From Trinickia mobilis (GTDB taxonomy: Bacteria > Pseudomonadota > Gammaproteobacteria > Burkholderiales > Burkholderiaceae), in NCBI RefSeq assembly GCF_017315705.1, contig NZ_JAFLRF010000002.1, forward strand, positions 124,001-188,000: a stretch of DNA of 64,000 nucleotides, read 5' to 3'. Positions 9,401 through 17,245 of the stretch are shown one piece after another. A program made the translations under genes and the position numbers. Position 1 is the stretch's first letter, and every line of letters begins with the position of its first letter. Under the pieces are notes generated by a model. That model was not told the origin of the DNA. It did no database searches and saw nothing but the letters and a program-made list of their open reading frames with translations.

Positions 9401-9839
9401 CCGGCGGGCGAATCGAGAAATCGATTCCAGCCTTCTGCAGAACCGGGTCGCGCTTCTGGCGCGCGACGAACGCCGCAACGTCCTCGCTGCGCACATAGGG
9501 CGCGTAATTCAAGGTCTGGAAACCCGGGTAACGGCCCGGCAAATCGAGGCCGTCGACAAAATCGCGAAACTCGCCGCGCGCCACTTCGTCTTTCGCGCCG
9601 AACAGCGCCTGCATCGTCACGAGCACATCGGAATAGAGCCGCACGCGCATGGCGATCTTTTGCTCGACGTCGCCCGTATCGTTGTCGAAGCGCAGCCTCG
9701 ATTCGCGATAGACCAATTCGGAGCTGACGAGATACATCGTCACCGTTGCGCCCATGCCCAGCATCAGCACACCGAATGCAAGACCGGTGGAGCACCGGTT
9801 TCGTATCAGCCGGCGCATGAGTCCGAGTGTTTTGCGCAT
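6423..9839 (-). CDS. CHASE-PAS-GAF-GGDEF-EAL membrane c-di-GMP signalling protein
   Basis: Large (1138 residues) inner-membrane protein that can in principle make and break c-di-GMP. Order: membrane helix about residues 17-40; periplasmic CHASE sensor (about 70-290, with LNYAPYVRSEDVAAFVARQK); second helix about 360-390; PAS fold with LGDWRVDLDRRVVHLS; GAF-like segment (about 530-680); GGDEF domain with intact LARLGGDEFTVL; EAL domain with GVEALLRW, DDFGTGYSSLAYL, VVKIDRSF and AEGAE. Both active-site sets look complete. GGGGGAGGT lies almost against the ATG at 9839, so translation may begin at Met8 (9818) instead. The Tyr-Cys repeat gene follows at 18 nt, which suggests a common transcript. 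Confidence 0.92.
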   Translation of the reverse strand: MRKTLGLMRRLIRNRCSTGLAFGVLMLGMGATVTMYLVSSELVYRESRLRFDNDTGDVEQKIAMRVRLYSDVLVTMQALFGAKDEVARGEFRDFVDGLDLPGRYPGFQTLNYAPYVRSEDVAAFVARQKRDPVLQKAGIDFSIRPPGARAGYYVLSYVEPLAQNRVSLGIDMGSDARRLTALERSRDNNEAISSGRLIFVDGGGQQVGLAVRMPVYRRGLPLATVDERRRAYIGSVGAGIRVSDLLAGLLGEETQRLIQFRIYDAGSFRVPAVPPTPSTLLYDSIAGVSSATSAQRTATGASAGARLLPARAKSADAVSAIDRDNPRLERRAVQSFGGRRWLIVFDADPMALSGPQRFLPALAFAVGAIITMLLSGLAYALSTSRVRAVKLANQITHTLRESEMARAEAQRIAHLGDWRVDLDRRVVHLSNEMARLIGRRSGKPTLTALMRAIEPADRPALIEHVKHTLLSRAAFEFECRYRSKRGRRGWLRMIGYAYGSADQRVLRGTALEITKQKSAERVRELEHAITLQLATATNEIEVFQQVTASLAQGMGWEAGAFWPSRAGLKQSLRPTYVASCRDLEPWLASRSPIAPDSDDLPGVPSWYAGHQVTQLAHARWLAEAGILTVFAFPLRTGSVVLGVAEFYSRERGHAEPNALAMARSIASQLSHFLQRRQAEDNLHFLANHDALTGLPNRLMFKERLDDALSHAREDGTTLRVLFIDLDRFKDINDSLGHNVGDALLRAVADRLRDEVKDAEMIARLGGDEFTVLVKQHSDHANVTRTVDEIQAALARPVVVSDMQLQVSASIGISSFPDDGDDAQTLLKHADIAMYGAKQRGKNTYQLYMRQMSMSLQRRVEMEAHLRQAVENREFTLRYQPRVCLATNRCTGVEALLRWQSPALGLVMPADFIPLAEETGVIVPLGAWVLREACRQSAEWRAAGIGQIRVAVNLSAAQFATPDLLDHILEALDEAHLPGDSLELELTESMVMRQPEQASRWLSSLKRTGVRLSIDDFGTGYSSLAYLTRFPIDVVKIDRSFIRDIPDSRGDAQITSAVIALGHSLGLRVIAEGAETQAQVDFLRNEGCDEVQGYFFSRPIPAGEVGSFVDRRQDAGPAERRRPATLRVQDESLERAYHT

Positions 9840-10321
9840 ACCTCCCCCGAGCCGTGTCGGATGAACCTCGCGCTCATGCTGGTGCGCGCCGTCAATGCAT
9901 GCCCCGATTCAGCGCGTCTTAGACGCACCAAAAACGCAAATGCCGAACTTGTATCGCTTAAAAAAAAACGAATTGCACGAATTGCACGGTTTAACCGTTC
10001 GGCTTCAGCGGTTTAAAGTAAAACTATTTCGCCGAAGCGAACCGAAAATATGCAACGCGGCCTCTCGCTGTTCCGGATTTCAGGGAGGCAAAACGTCAAT
10101 CGGTTTGTTTTCTTTAGTATGGTATCGGCGATCGGCCCGATTCAATCAGGCGAATTCCCTAACAAAAACCCCGCAAGTCGGTGAATTGGCGTCCGCCTCG
10201 AAACCGCCGCACCATTAATAAAACGAGCGTACTTTTAAATCGCGCGAAAAAGGCCATTCCTATGCTCGGTTTCGTGTAAACAGTTAATTCCAAGGCGATT
10301 GCTTTCGGTCATGCAAAAGGG
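9840..10321. other. Intergenic region, 482 nt, AT-richer, no gene
   Basis: Lies between the porin stop and the start of the GGDEF-EAL gene, so it should hold the porin terminator and the promoter of the signalling gene. It is clearly richer in A/T than its surroundings (for example AAAAAAAAACGAATTG near 9960) and has a short direct repeat GAATTGCAC/GAATTGCAC around 9970-9988 and an inverted pair AACCG...CGGTT near 9993-10015. The 107-codon plus-strand frame here has no ribosome binding site and protein-like features are absent. Confidence 0.6.
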
Positions 10322-11410
10322 CTAGAACAGATGACGCAACCCGAGCGAAACAACCGTCTGCGTGTTCGTGCTCGACGCCGGCAACAGGAATAACTCGGCT
10401 TGCGTTCCGCTGCTCGCGTGTAAATACACCGCATTCAAATAGATATCGGTGCGCTTCGAAAACGAGTAATCCGTACCGATCGCCACTTGATTCCAATGGT
10501 TTTCCCCGAGCTTGGAATACGCATAGCTGGCTGCCAGCGACCACGCGTAGGTCACGTAATATTTCGCGCCGCCTTCCGCCGTGCGCAACACGTCGGATTC
10601 GCCGTTTTGCTGAAAATCGACCAGCGTGAACAACCCGTGGAAATAAGCCGGGCCGAGCTGATATCCGGCGCCGAATCCCGCCACGGTGACTTTGCCGAAG
10701 CTCGCCGGCTTGGCCAGCAAGCCGAGCTGACCCGTGCCTCGCAGCGATTCGCCGAGCACCGAGGTGCCCATGCCGAACGTCTGCACGTAGTTATGCATCG
10801 CCACGTATGCCGCCGCGAGATGCAATTGGCCGAGCGCGTACTGGAGGCCGAACGCGTTCGCGCTGTTGGCCGAGAAGTTTCCGGCCTCCCCGCCGAACGA
10901 ATACAGCGCGCCGAGGCGCAGGCCATAGAACTCCGGTGTCTGGTACTTGACCGCGTTGTTGAGCCGCTCGCCGCCCAGGCGATCGAGATCGCCCAAATGA
11001 AACGCAAAGACCGAAGGCGTGACCGACCCCGCCGAAAACTCCGTCAGGTAGACCGTCATGAAGTCGTATTGACGGCCCATCGTCAGGCTTCCGAAACGAT
11101 CGCTCTCCAAACCCACGAACGCCTGCCGGCCGAATTCCAATCCCCCTTGAGCCAATTGGCCGTTATTGAGGGTGAAACCGTTTTCAAGCCGGAATATCGC
11201 GCGATATCCGCCGCCAAGATCTTCTGTGCCGCGCAAACCCCAGCGATCCGATTGGCCGACGCCGCTGAATTGCGCCCACGCATGGCCGCCGCCTTCGTTG
11301 CTCACGTAAGTCAGCGCGTCGTCGACTATGCCGTAAAGCTGCACACTGCTTTGCGCCTGCACCGTATTCGCGAGCGCGAAAAACAACGCGCCAAAGAAGA
11401 TGCGCTTCAT
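10322..11410 (-). CDS. General porin, Gram-negative outer membrane (Burkholderia/Neisseria type)
   Basis: Trimeric outer-membrane porin for passive diffusion of small hydrophilic solutes, 362 residues. A signal peptide MKRIFFGALFFALANTVQA is followed by QSSVQLYGIVDDALTYVSN, the canonical start of mature porins in this order, and the repeated aromatic-alternating strands continue to the end, which finishes with GLRHLF, the terminal Phe used for BAM recognition. Start is the ATG at 11410 with GGGGGAAATC before it, not the longer frame from 11470, because the signal peptide begins there. LERNRFGSLTMGRQYDF-like strands (here SDRFGSLTMGRQYD) are characteristic. Confidence 0.95.
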   Translation of the reverse strand: MKRIFFGALFFALANTVQAQSSVQLYGIVDDALTYVSNEGGGHAWAQFSGVGQSDRWGLRGTEDLGGGYRAIFRLENGFTLNNGQLAQGGLEFGRQAFVGLESDRFGSLTMGRQYDFMTVYLTEFSAGSVTPSVFAFHLGDLDRLGGERLNNAVKYQTPEFYGLRLGALYSFGGEAGNFSANSANAFGLQYALGQLHLAAAYVAMHNYVQTFGMGTSVLGESLRGTGQLGLLAKPASFGKVTVAGFGAGYQLGPAYFHGLFTLVDFQQNGESDVLRTAEGGAKYYVTYAWSLAASYAYSKLGENHWNQVAIGTDYSFSKRTDIYLNAVYLHASSGTQAELFLLPASSTNTQTVVSLGLRHLF

Positions 11411-11813
11411 GATTTCCCCCGGTCGACGGTACGCCGTCTGTTTAAGCGACGAATTGCTGAGGCAATGCAACTGGCTTCAGAGAATTTGCTTTTGCACGAG
11501 ATCGGGGCAGTCCGATAGAGAGATATTCCTAATTCTTTATCGCGGCCATTGCAGCACTGATTGCGCCGCGGCAATACCTGCTAGAGATGACAGGCCGGGT
11601 TGTTGCCGATCACGCTTGATCGCGCGATTTCTTCTACATAGCGAATGCAATCGCATAGAGCGTGCCCGGGCCAGCACGTAGTCTCCCTCACTGTCATGGT
11701 TGACAGCTTTTACTCGATGGCACGCCTGCTACATTTTTTGTGACCCTCGCCGCCGGCGCGGCAGCATGTGCCGCGCACGCAAGACGGTCGAGACATGCCA
11801 CCAGGAGACGCCC
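11411..11813. other. Divergent intergenic region, 403 nt
   Basis: Carries the promoters of the porin (minus) and of the hydrolase/decarboxylase module (plus). One clear element is the inverted repeat CTGTCA-TGGT-TGACAG at 11691-11706, followed by CTTTT. No protein-coding frame is convincing. Confidence 0.6.
11691..11706. promoter_or_regulatory. Perfect inverted repeat CTGTCA-N4-TGACAG
   Basis: Six-base arms and a 4-nt centre, 107 nt upstream of the hydrolase start. The right arm overlaps a TTGACA hexamer (11700-11705), so a protein bound here would cover a possible -35 element, but no good -10 follows at 16-18 nt. It could be an operator or a small hairpin. Confidence 0.35.
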
Positions 11814-13238
11814 ATGTCCAACGCAACGTCCAACACGGCAGCGGTAGCGGGAGGTGCAGGCCTCGAAGACTTGAACGCGCAGGAGCGCGCCTGGCTCGCC
11901 AAAGCGAGCCGCAACGACATCAACGGCTGGGTTCACCTGAAAACGCGCGGCGCGCCGTTCGAGCGCGGTTTCCAGCACGGTTTTCTCGCCGCACGCGAAT
12001 ACGCCGAGGCGCTGCGCGTCTACAAGGCGATGACGCTGCAGACGATCGGCATGGACTACTCGTTCTTCGTCGAAGCCGCCGCCAAATATCACGGCCCGAT
12101 CATCGAGCGCGTCGCGCCCGATCTGCTCGAGGAAATGCGCGGCATCGCGGCGGGTCTCACCAAGGCGGGCGTGCCGTCGTCGCTCGCCGACATCATCGGC
12201 TGGAACGCCTACGAAGAGCTGACCGGCTACTGGTGGCCGACCGTCGCGCAGAACTATGCGTCGGCACCCGTCACGGCGGGCTCGCAGGCAAAGAGCCATT
12301 GCAGCGCGTTCATCGCGACGGGGTCGTCCACTACGGACGGCCGCATCGTGCTCGGTCACGAGAGCTTCACCGAGTTCTGGAACGGTCAGTACATGAACAC
12401 CATCCTCGATATCGAGCCGGACGACGGCCACCGGATGGTGATGCAAAGCTGCCCCGGCTGGATCGCCAGCATGACCGACTTCTGGGTCACGGGGGGCGGC
12501 CTCGTCGTCGCCGAGACGACGATCGTCGGCTACAGCGGCTACGACATCCAGAAAGTGCCCGAATACATCCGCGCGCGCCGCGCGTGCCAGCGCGCTTCGA
12601 CCATCGACGAGTGGATCGCGCTGATGGACGCCGGCAACAACGGCGGCTACGCGAACATGTGGCTCGTCGGCGATATCAACACGAACGAGATCGCGAAATA
12701 CGAACAAGGCCTCACGTACCAGAATCTCGCGAAGAAAAAACACGGCTGGTTCTACGGCGACAACGCGCCCGACGATCCGCGCATCCGCAACCTCGAATGC
12801 ACGGATGTCGGCTATAGCGACATCCGCCAGCAAACCGGCGCGCGCCGCATGCGCTGGCCGCAAGTGCTCGAGCAGTACGACGGCAGGATCGACACGAGCG
12901 CCGGCCAGGCAATGCTCGCCGATACGTTCGACGTGTACCTCATGCGGATCAACCCGTGCTCGCGCACGATTTGCGCGCACTACGACACCGACCCGATGGA
13001 ATACGCGAGCGATCCGAACGCGGTCTGGAACGTGCCGTACTTTCCGGGCGGCTCGGTCGACGGCAAGGTCACGACGGCGGCGCTCGCGAGCAAGCTCGGC
13101 CTATGCGCACGCTTCGGACGCGCCGACGGCGCACCGTTCGATGCCGATGAATTCCTGCGCATCCATCCGCAATGGAACTGGCAGGAAGGCTATCTGGCGA
13201 GCCGCCCGCACCAGCCCTGGACGCTGTTCAACGAATAG
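11814..13238 (+). CDS. C45/phospholipase-B-like Ntn hydrolase
   Basis: Probable N-terminal-nucleophile amidohydrolase of the C45 (acyltransferase) / phospholipase-B-like group, 474 residues. Family hallmarks: ERGFQHGFLAA near residue 50, then a candidate nucleophile Cys in SHCSAF (about residue 163) followed by GRIVLGHESF, and later GGLVVAETTIVG and NNGGYANMWLVGD. In this family the Cys becomes N-terminal by self-cleavage and hydrolyses an amide. No signal peptide, so it acts in the cytoplasm. ATG at 11814 is chosen because AGGAGA lies 6 nt upstream. It heads a module with a pyruvoyl decarboxylase and an MHS transporter, so it may free an amino acid or amine precursor for that enzyme; the substrate is unknown. 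Confidence 0.75.
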   Translation: MSNATSNTAAVAGGAGLEDLNAQERAWLAKASRNDINGWVHLKTRGAPFERGFQHGFLAAREYAEALRVYKAMTLQTIGMDYSFFVEAAAKYHGPIIERVAPDLLEEMRGIAAGLTKAGVPSSLADIIGWNAYEELTGYWWPTVAQNYASAPVTAGSQAKSHCSAFIATGSSTTDGRIVLGHESFTEFWNGQYMNTILDIEPDDGHRMVMQSCPGWIASMTDFWVTGGGLVVAETTIVGYSGYDIQKVPEYIRARRACQRASTIDEWIALMDAGNNGGYANMWLVGDINTNEIAKYEQGLTYQNLAKKKHGWFYGDNAPDDPRIRNLECTDVGYSDIRQQTGARRMRWPQVLEQYDGRIDTSAGQAMLADTFDVYLMRINPCSRTICAHYDTDPMEYASDPNAVWNVPYFPGGSVDGKVTTAALASKLGLCARFGRADGAPFDADEFLRIHPQWNWQEGYLASRPHQPWTLFNE

Positions 13239-13338
13239 ACGAGCCGCCCGCCGCGGCGGCGCATGCCGCGGCACCACATCGCCGCGGGTGCCCAACGTCG
13301 CAACGCGGCGGCCTCATTACGCCAAAGAAGGGGACCCT

Positions 13339-14589
13339 ATGAACGCGAAATCGAACCCGCCGCTCGACACCCGGCGCCGTCTCGGCTACTGGCTGCCTGC
13401 CGACGAAAGCGTCGTCGCCAACTTCCGCAAGCGGATTGCGGCGCAGGCGAAGGACAAGCAGGTCGTCACGCCGCTCTTGCCCGTCGTGCAGGAACTCGCC
13501 ACGCTCGTCAACGAGGACCCCGTGCTGCGCATGGGCTTCACGCAGGCCATCGACGAAGCGCTCGCGCGCGGCTACAAGTTGCACTATTCGACGATCGACG
13601 AGCTGATGGTGCTGATCAACCACGTGATGACCTATGCGCCGCCGTTCGACACGACGGAGCTGGTCGGCTGCCCGCTCAACGCGCTGCTCGACTGGCCGAT
13701 GTGCATGCCGGCCGGATTCGCGCTCTTCCGTTCGCCCGCGCTCAATGCGCAGTTCAAGCGCGTGCTGAACTTCTGGTGCTCGTTCTTGAGCGGACCTTAT
13801 TCGCGCACGTACTTGAACACGACCGCGCCGAACGGCTGGTTCTGCCCCGAAGCGCTCAAGGCCACGGACATGTCGCAGTTCCGCAGCGATCCGGCGGCAC
13901 CGTACTGGGGCTTTGCTTCATGGAACGGCTTCTTCACGCGCGAGTTTCTGCCTGGCGCGCGGCCCGTTGCGGACCCGTCGAACCACAAGGTGATCGTCAA
14001 CGCATGCGAATCGACGCCCTATCACCTAAGGCACGACGTGAAGCTGCAGGACCGCTTCTGGATCAAGGCGCAGCCGTATTCGCTGCAGGACATCTTCACT
14101 GCGCAGCATGAGGATCTGGCGCAGAAGTTCGTCGGCGGCGACGTCTATCAGGCGTTTCTCAGCGCGTACAACTATCACCGCTGGCATGCGCCCGTGAGCG
14201 GCACGGTCGTGAAGGCCTATCTCGTCGACGGCACCTACTACTCCGATGCGGAATCGGAAGGGCTCGATCCCGCCGGCCCGAACGACTCCCAGGGCTACAT
14301 CACGGCGGTCGCCGCGCGGGCGGTGCTCGTCATCGATTGCGACGATCCCGCGATCGGACTCGTGGGCTGCGTGTTCGTGGGGATGGCGGAGATTTCGTCG
14401 TGTGTCGTCGAGGCATTGCCCGGCACGCACGTGAAGAAGGGCGACGAGATCGGCTACTTCCAGTATGGCGGCTCGACGCACTGCCTGATCTTCCGGCCCG
14501 GCGTGATTCAGCGCTTCGTGCCGAAGCCCCCGTTCAATTTCAACGCGCCGCCGATCAAGATCAATACGCAAATCGCTACCGCGAATTAG
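13339..14589 (+). CDS. Phosphatidylserine-decarboxylase-family pyruvoyl enzyme (PsiD-like)
   Basis: 416-residue decarboxylase with an N-terminal PSDC-type associated domain (about 30-170) and a C-terminal phosphatidylserine-decarboxylase fold. The self-cleavage site is seen as FQYGGSTHCLIF near residue 378; the Ser of GGST would become the pyruvoyl group. The preceding YNYHRWHAPVSGTV contains the His of the processing triad. There is no membrane anchor, unlike the housekeeping enzyme. This two-domain type includes the fungal tryptophan decarboxylase PsiD and other soluble amino-acid decarboxylases, so a free amino acid is a likelier substrate than phosphatidylserine. It lies 100 nt after the Ntn hydrolase and before a terminator. 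Confidence 0.8.
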   Translation: MNAKSNPPLDTRRRLGYWLPADESVVANFRKRIAAQAKDKQVVTPLLPVVQELATLVNEDPVLRMGFTQAIDEALARGYKLHYSTIDELMVLINHVMTYAPPFDTTELVGCPLNALLDWPMCMPAGFALFRSPALNAQFKRVLNFWCSFLSGPYSRTYLNTTAPNGWFCPEALKATDMSQFRSDPAAPYWGFASWNGFFTREFLPGARPVADPSNHKVIVNACESTPYHLRHDVKLQDRFWIKAQPYSLQDIFTAQHEDLAQKFVGGDVYQAFLSAYNYHRWHAPVSGTVVKAYLVDGTYYSDAESEGLDPAGPNDSQGYITAVAARAVLVIDCDDPAIGLVGCVFVGMAEISSCVVEALPGTHVKKGDEIGYFQYGGSTHCLIFRPGVIQRFVPKPPFNFNAPPIKINTQIATAN

Positions 14590-14633
14590 TGAGGTGGGTA
14601 TCGCCGCCGGCTGCAATGCGGCGGCTGAAGGAC

Positions 14634-14665
14634 AAACGGCGTCGCGTAAGTCGCGACGCCGTTTT
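14634..14665 (+). terminator. Rho-independent terminator after the decarboxylase gene
   Basis: Perfect 13-bp inverted repeat AAACGGCGTCGCG / CGCGACGCCGTTT with loop TAAGT, ending in TTTT, 45 nt after the stop codon. It should end the hydrolase-decarboxylase transcript, so the MHS transporter downstream needs its own promoter. Confidence 0.85.
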
Positions 14666-14901
14666 CACGTCGCACGCAGCCGTTGCTGCATCATCGGCTT
14701 GTCGCCTGCGAGCGCATCGCTGGTATTCCTGTTTCGAATAGAAGCGCTTGAATGTTTGATTACCCCCGCCAATTTGGCGCTTCTAGACTCGGCATCAGTA
14801 TCGACTGCACGGCCAATTCGCGCGTTCGCCCATGCCTTTCCCGGCGTGTGCCGGGCTCGCCGAACGGCATGCCGACTCATTTCGAGGAGCGGGGAGACCA
14901 G

Positions 14902-16503
14902 ATGAATGCCGATTCGATTGCCGGCTACGCGGCACCGACTGTTTCCAGGCGCGAGGAAATCAAGGTGGTGGTGGGTGCCTCCGTCGGCACCGTCCTTGAG
15001 TGGTACGACTTTTTTGTCTACGGCAGTCTGGCGGTCTTTTTCAGCGGGCACTTCTTTCCCGCTGGAAGTTCGACGGCAGGGTATCTCGCCTCGCTCGCCA
15101 CGTTCGGCGTCGGCTTCGTAATCAGGCCGCTGGGCGCCGTCCTGTTTGGCCGTTTCGGCGACAAGGCCGGCCGCAAGGCCACCTTTCTCGTCACGATCGT
15201 CCTGATGGGGTCGTCCACGGCGGGCATCGGGGTGCTGCCGTCGTTCGAGTCGATCGGCTGGGCTTCGCCGATACTGCTCGTCGCGCTGCGACTGCTTCAG
15301 GGCCTCGCGCTCGGCGGCGAGTATGGCGGCGCGGCGACCTACATCGCCGAACATTCGCAAGCCAACCGGCGCGGCTTTGCCACGGGCTTTCTTCAGACGA
15401 CGGCTACCTTCGGCTTTCTGCTATCGCTCGGGATCACGCTGCTTTGCCGGGCGTTCATCTCGAGCGATGCGTTTGCTCTTTGGGGATGGCGTCTGCCCTT
15501 CCTCATTTCGCTGATTCTGCTCGCCATCTCCACCTATATCCGCACAACGCTATCCGAATCGCCGGTGTTCTCGCGGATGAAGGCCGAGCATCGGTTGGCG
15601 GATTCGCCGATCAAGGAAAGCCTGTTCGTGTGGGCGAACGTGCGCAAGATGCTCGCGGTGCTGTTCGGCGCCCAGGCGGCGGTCGGCCTGATCTGGTACA
15701 CGTGCAATTTCTATACACTGTACTTTCTCACCGCCACGATGAAGGTTCCGCCCGCGCAGGCCTATGGCTACATCGCCATCATGCTGACGCTCAGCCTTCC
15801 GCTCTATGTGTTCTTCGGCTGGCTGTCCGACAAGGTGGGGCGCAAGTGGATCGTGCTGGCGGGGTGCGGGTTGGCGGTCCTGACGTTCTTCCCGATTTAT
15901 TCGCGGTTGTCGGAAGCGGTCAATCCTGATCTGGTCGCGTTCCAGCAAACCGTGCCGATCCGTATCGAAGCGAACGACTGCAGCGCGGGTCTGTTCGGCG
16001 CGCCGGCTACGGCCTGCGACCACGCGCGCGACTATCTCACCCAGGCCGGGCTGTCTTATACGGTGGAACCGGGCGGCGAGCGGGGCAGCTTCGCGATTCG
16101 CGTCGGAGAGAAGGTACTCGACGGCTTCGACGCGGGCGCGCTCAAGGCAGCGCTGATCGGTGCGGGCTACCCGGGCACGACGAACGTGCAGAAGATCAAC
16201 CGGCCGCTGATGTTCGCCTTGATCGCGCTGCTGATGATCTGGGGCGCGATGGCCTATGGCCCGATGTCCGCGTACTACGTCGAATTGTTTCCCGCGAGGA
16301 TCCGCTACACGTCGATTTCGGTGCCCTACAACATCGGCGCGGCGGTGTTTGGCGGCCTTGCGCCCTTCATGACGACTGCAATCGCCGTCAAGACGGGAAA
16401 CGTCTACTACGGCATCTGGTATGCGATTGCGGTGGGCGGCGCCGCCGTGCTGATCGGTGCACGCTTCATGCGCGAAACCAAGGATCTCGACGTGACGCAG
16501 TGA
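14902..16503 (+). CDS. MFS transporter, metabolite:proton symporter (MHS/ShiA-like) type
   Basis: Proton-coupled uptake carrier, 533 residues, longer than the usual 430-450. TM1 carries the MHS signature VLEWYDFFVYG; then FGRFGDKAGRKATF is the loop 2-3 motif and ALRLLQGLALGGEYGGAATY the TM4-5 motif. The extra length sits in a hydrophilic insertion between late helices (from about residue 350, with DCSAGLFG and DHARDYLTQAG), a known variation among MHS carriers of organic acids and betaines. Start at 14902 follows GAGGAGCGGGGAG. It is separated by a terminator from the decarboxylase but on the same strand, so it may import the substrate of that module; this is inference. Confidence 0.88.
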   Translation: MNADSIAGYAAPTVSRREEIKVVVGASVGTVLEWYDFFVYGSLAVFFSGHFFPAGSSTAGYLASLATFGVGFVIRPLGAVLFGRFGDKAGRKATFLVTIVLMGSSTAGIGVLPSFESIGWASPILLVALRLLQGLALGGEYGGAATYIAEHSQANRRGFATGFLQTTATFGFLLSLGITLLCRAFISSDAFALWGWRLPFLISLILLAISTYIRTTLSESPVFSRMKAEHRLADSPIKESLFVWANVRKMLAVLFGAQAAVGLIWYTCNFYTLYFLTATMKVPPAQAYGYIAIMLTLSLPLYVFFGWLSDKVGRKWIVLAGCGLAVLTFFPIYSRLSEAVNPDLVAFQQTVPIRIEANDCSAGLFGAPATACDHARDYLTQAGLSYTVEPGGERGSFAIRVGEKVLDGFDAGALKAALIGAGYPGTTNVQKINRPLMFALIALLMIWGAMAYGPMSAYYVELFPARIRYTSISVPYNIGAAVFGGLAPFMTTAIAVKTGNVYYGIWYAIAVGGAAVLIGARFMRETKDLDVTQ

Positions 16504-16542
16504 GCGCGGAGAGGGAGAAACACCCATGAGAGGGAGTCGTCG

Positions 16543-17193
16543 ATGAAGCATATCCCGATGGCCGGGCTGAGCGAAATGCAGCGGTACTGGCTGATTACCG
16601 GCAGCGTCGGTCCCCGCCCGATCGCGCTCGTCACGAGCCTCGCCCCGGATGGCTTGTGCAACGCCGCGCCGTTCAGCGCGTTCAACTACATGGGCGAGGA
16701 TCCGCCGCTGTTTGCCATTGCAGTGGTGCGCTATGGTGAGGAAAGTCATCGGCTCGGCGAGGAGAAGGACACCCTGGCCAATATCCGGCGGCGCGAGGAA
16801 TTTGTGGTGAACATGGTCGACGAATCGATCGTGGACAAAGCCGTGCAGTGCGGCAGCGATTTCCCCGCGCATGTGTCGGAGGCGGAAGCCGTCGGTTTGA
16901 CGCTCGAACCGTCCACCACCGTGCTCGTGCCGCGCATTGCCGAGGCGCCCATTTCTTGGGAGTGCAGATTGTTCCGCATGCTCGACATTTCCGCGCAGCG
17001 TGCGATCGTGTTTGGCGAGATCGTGGCGATGAACTTTCGCGACGATCTTCTCGACGAAGAACGCTTGCGCGTCAACGTCGACCGGTTTTTCCCGGTCGGC
17101 CGGCTGGGCGGGCCCCACTATTGCAGCACGAGCGAGCGCAGGCGGATTCCAGTCCCGACCTATCTGGCGACGGCAGGCAAGCCCCGCGAGTGA
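16543..17193 (+). CDS. Flavin reductase-like (FMN-binding split barrel) protein
   Basis: 216-residue protein of the flavin-reductase-like family. GPRPIALVTSLAPDGLCNAAPFSAFNYM near the N-terminus is the typical FMN-binding start, and DTLANIRRREEFVVNMVDE the second signature. The 'GPRPIALVTS' type (rather than 'VTVVTT') is found in stand-alone FMN reductases and esterase-associated proteins. Such enzymes hand reduced flavin to a monooxygenase, none of which is adjacent. It starts 39 nt after the MHS transporter with GGGAGTCGTCG as ribosome binding site, so the two are likely cotranscribed. It converges with a LysR gene. Confidence 0.82.
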   Translation: MKHIPMAGLSEMQRYWLITGSVGPRPIALVTSLAPDGLCNAAPFSAFNYMGEDPPLFAIAVVRYGEESHRLGEEKDTLANIRRREEFVVNMVDESIVDKAVQCGSDFPAHVSEAEAVGLTLEPSTTVLVPRIAEAPISWECRLFRMLDISAQRAIVFGEIVAMNFRDDLLDEERLRVNVDRFFPVGRLGGPHYCSTSERRRIPVPTYLATAGKPRE

Positions 17194-17245
17194 CGGTGCA
17201 CGGCATGGCTGCGCGGATAGGTCGATGAAGTGTCGGGTAAGCAGC

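Noticed and set aside
11718-11733. Sigma-54-like TGGCACG upstream of the hydrolase
   Set aside because: The -12 GC dinucleotide of the consensus is missing (CTAC in place of TTGC), and no activator gene of that type is near.
13339-14589. Housekeeping phosphatidylserine decarboxylase
   Set aside because: The N-terminal PSDC-type domain, absence of a membrane anchor and gene context favour the soluble amino-acid decarboxylase branch.
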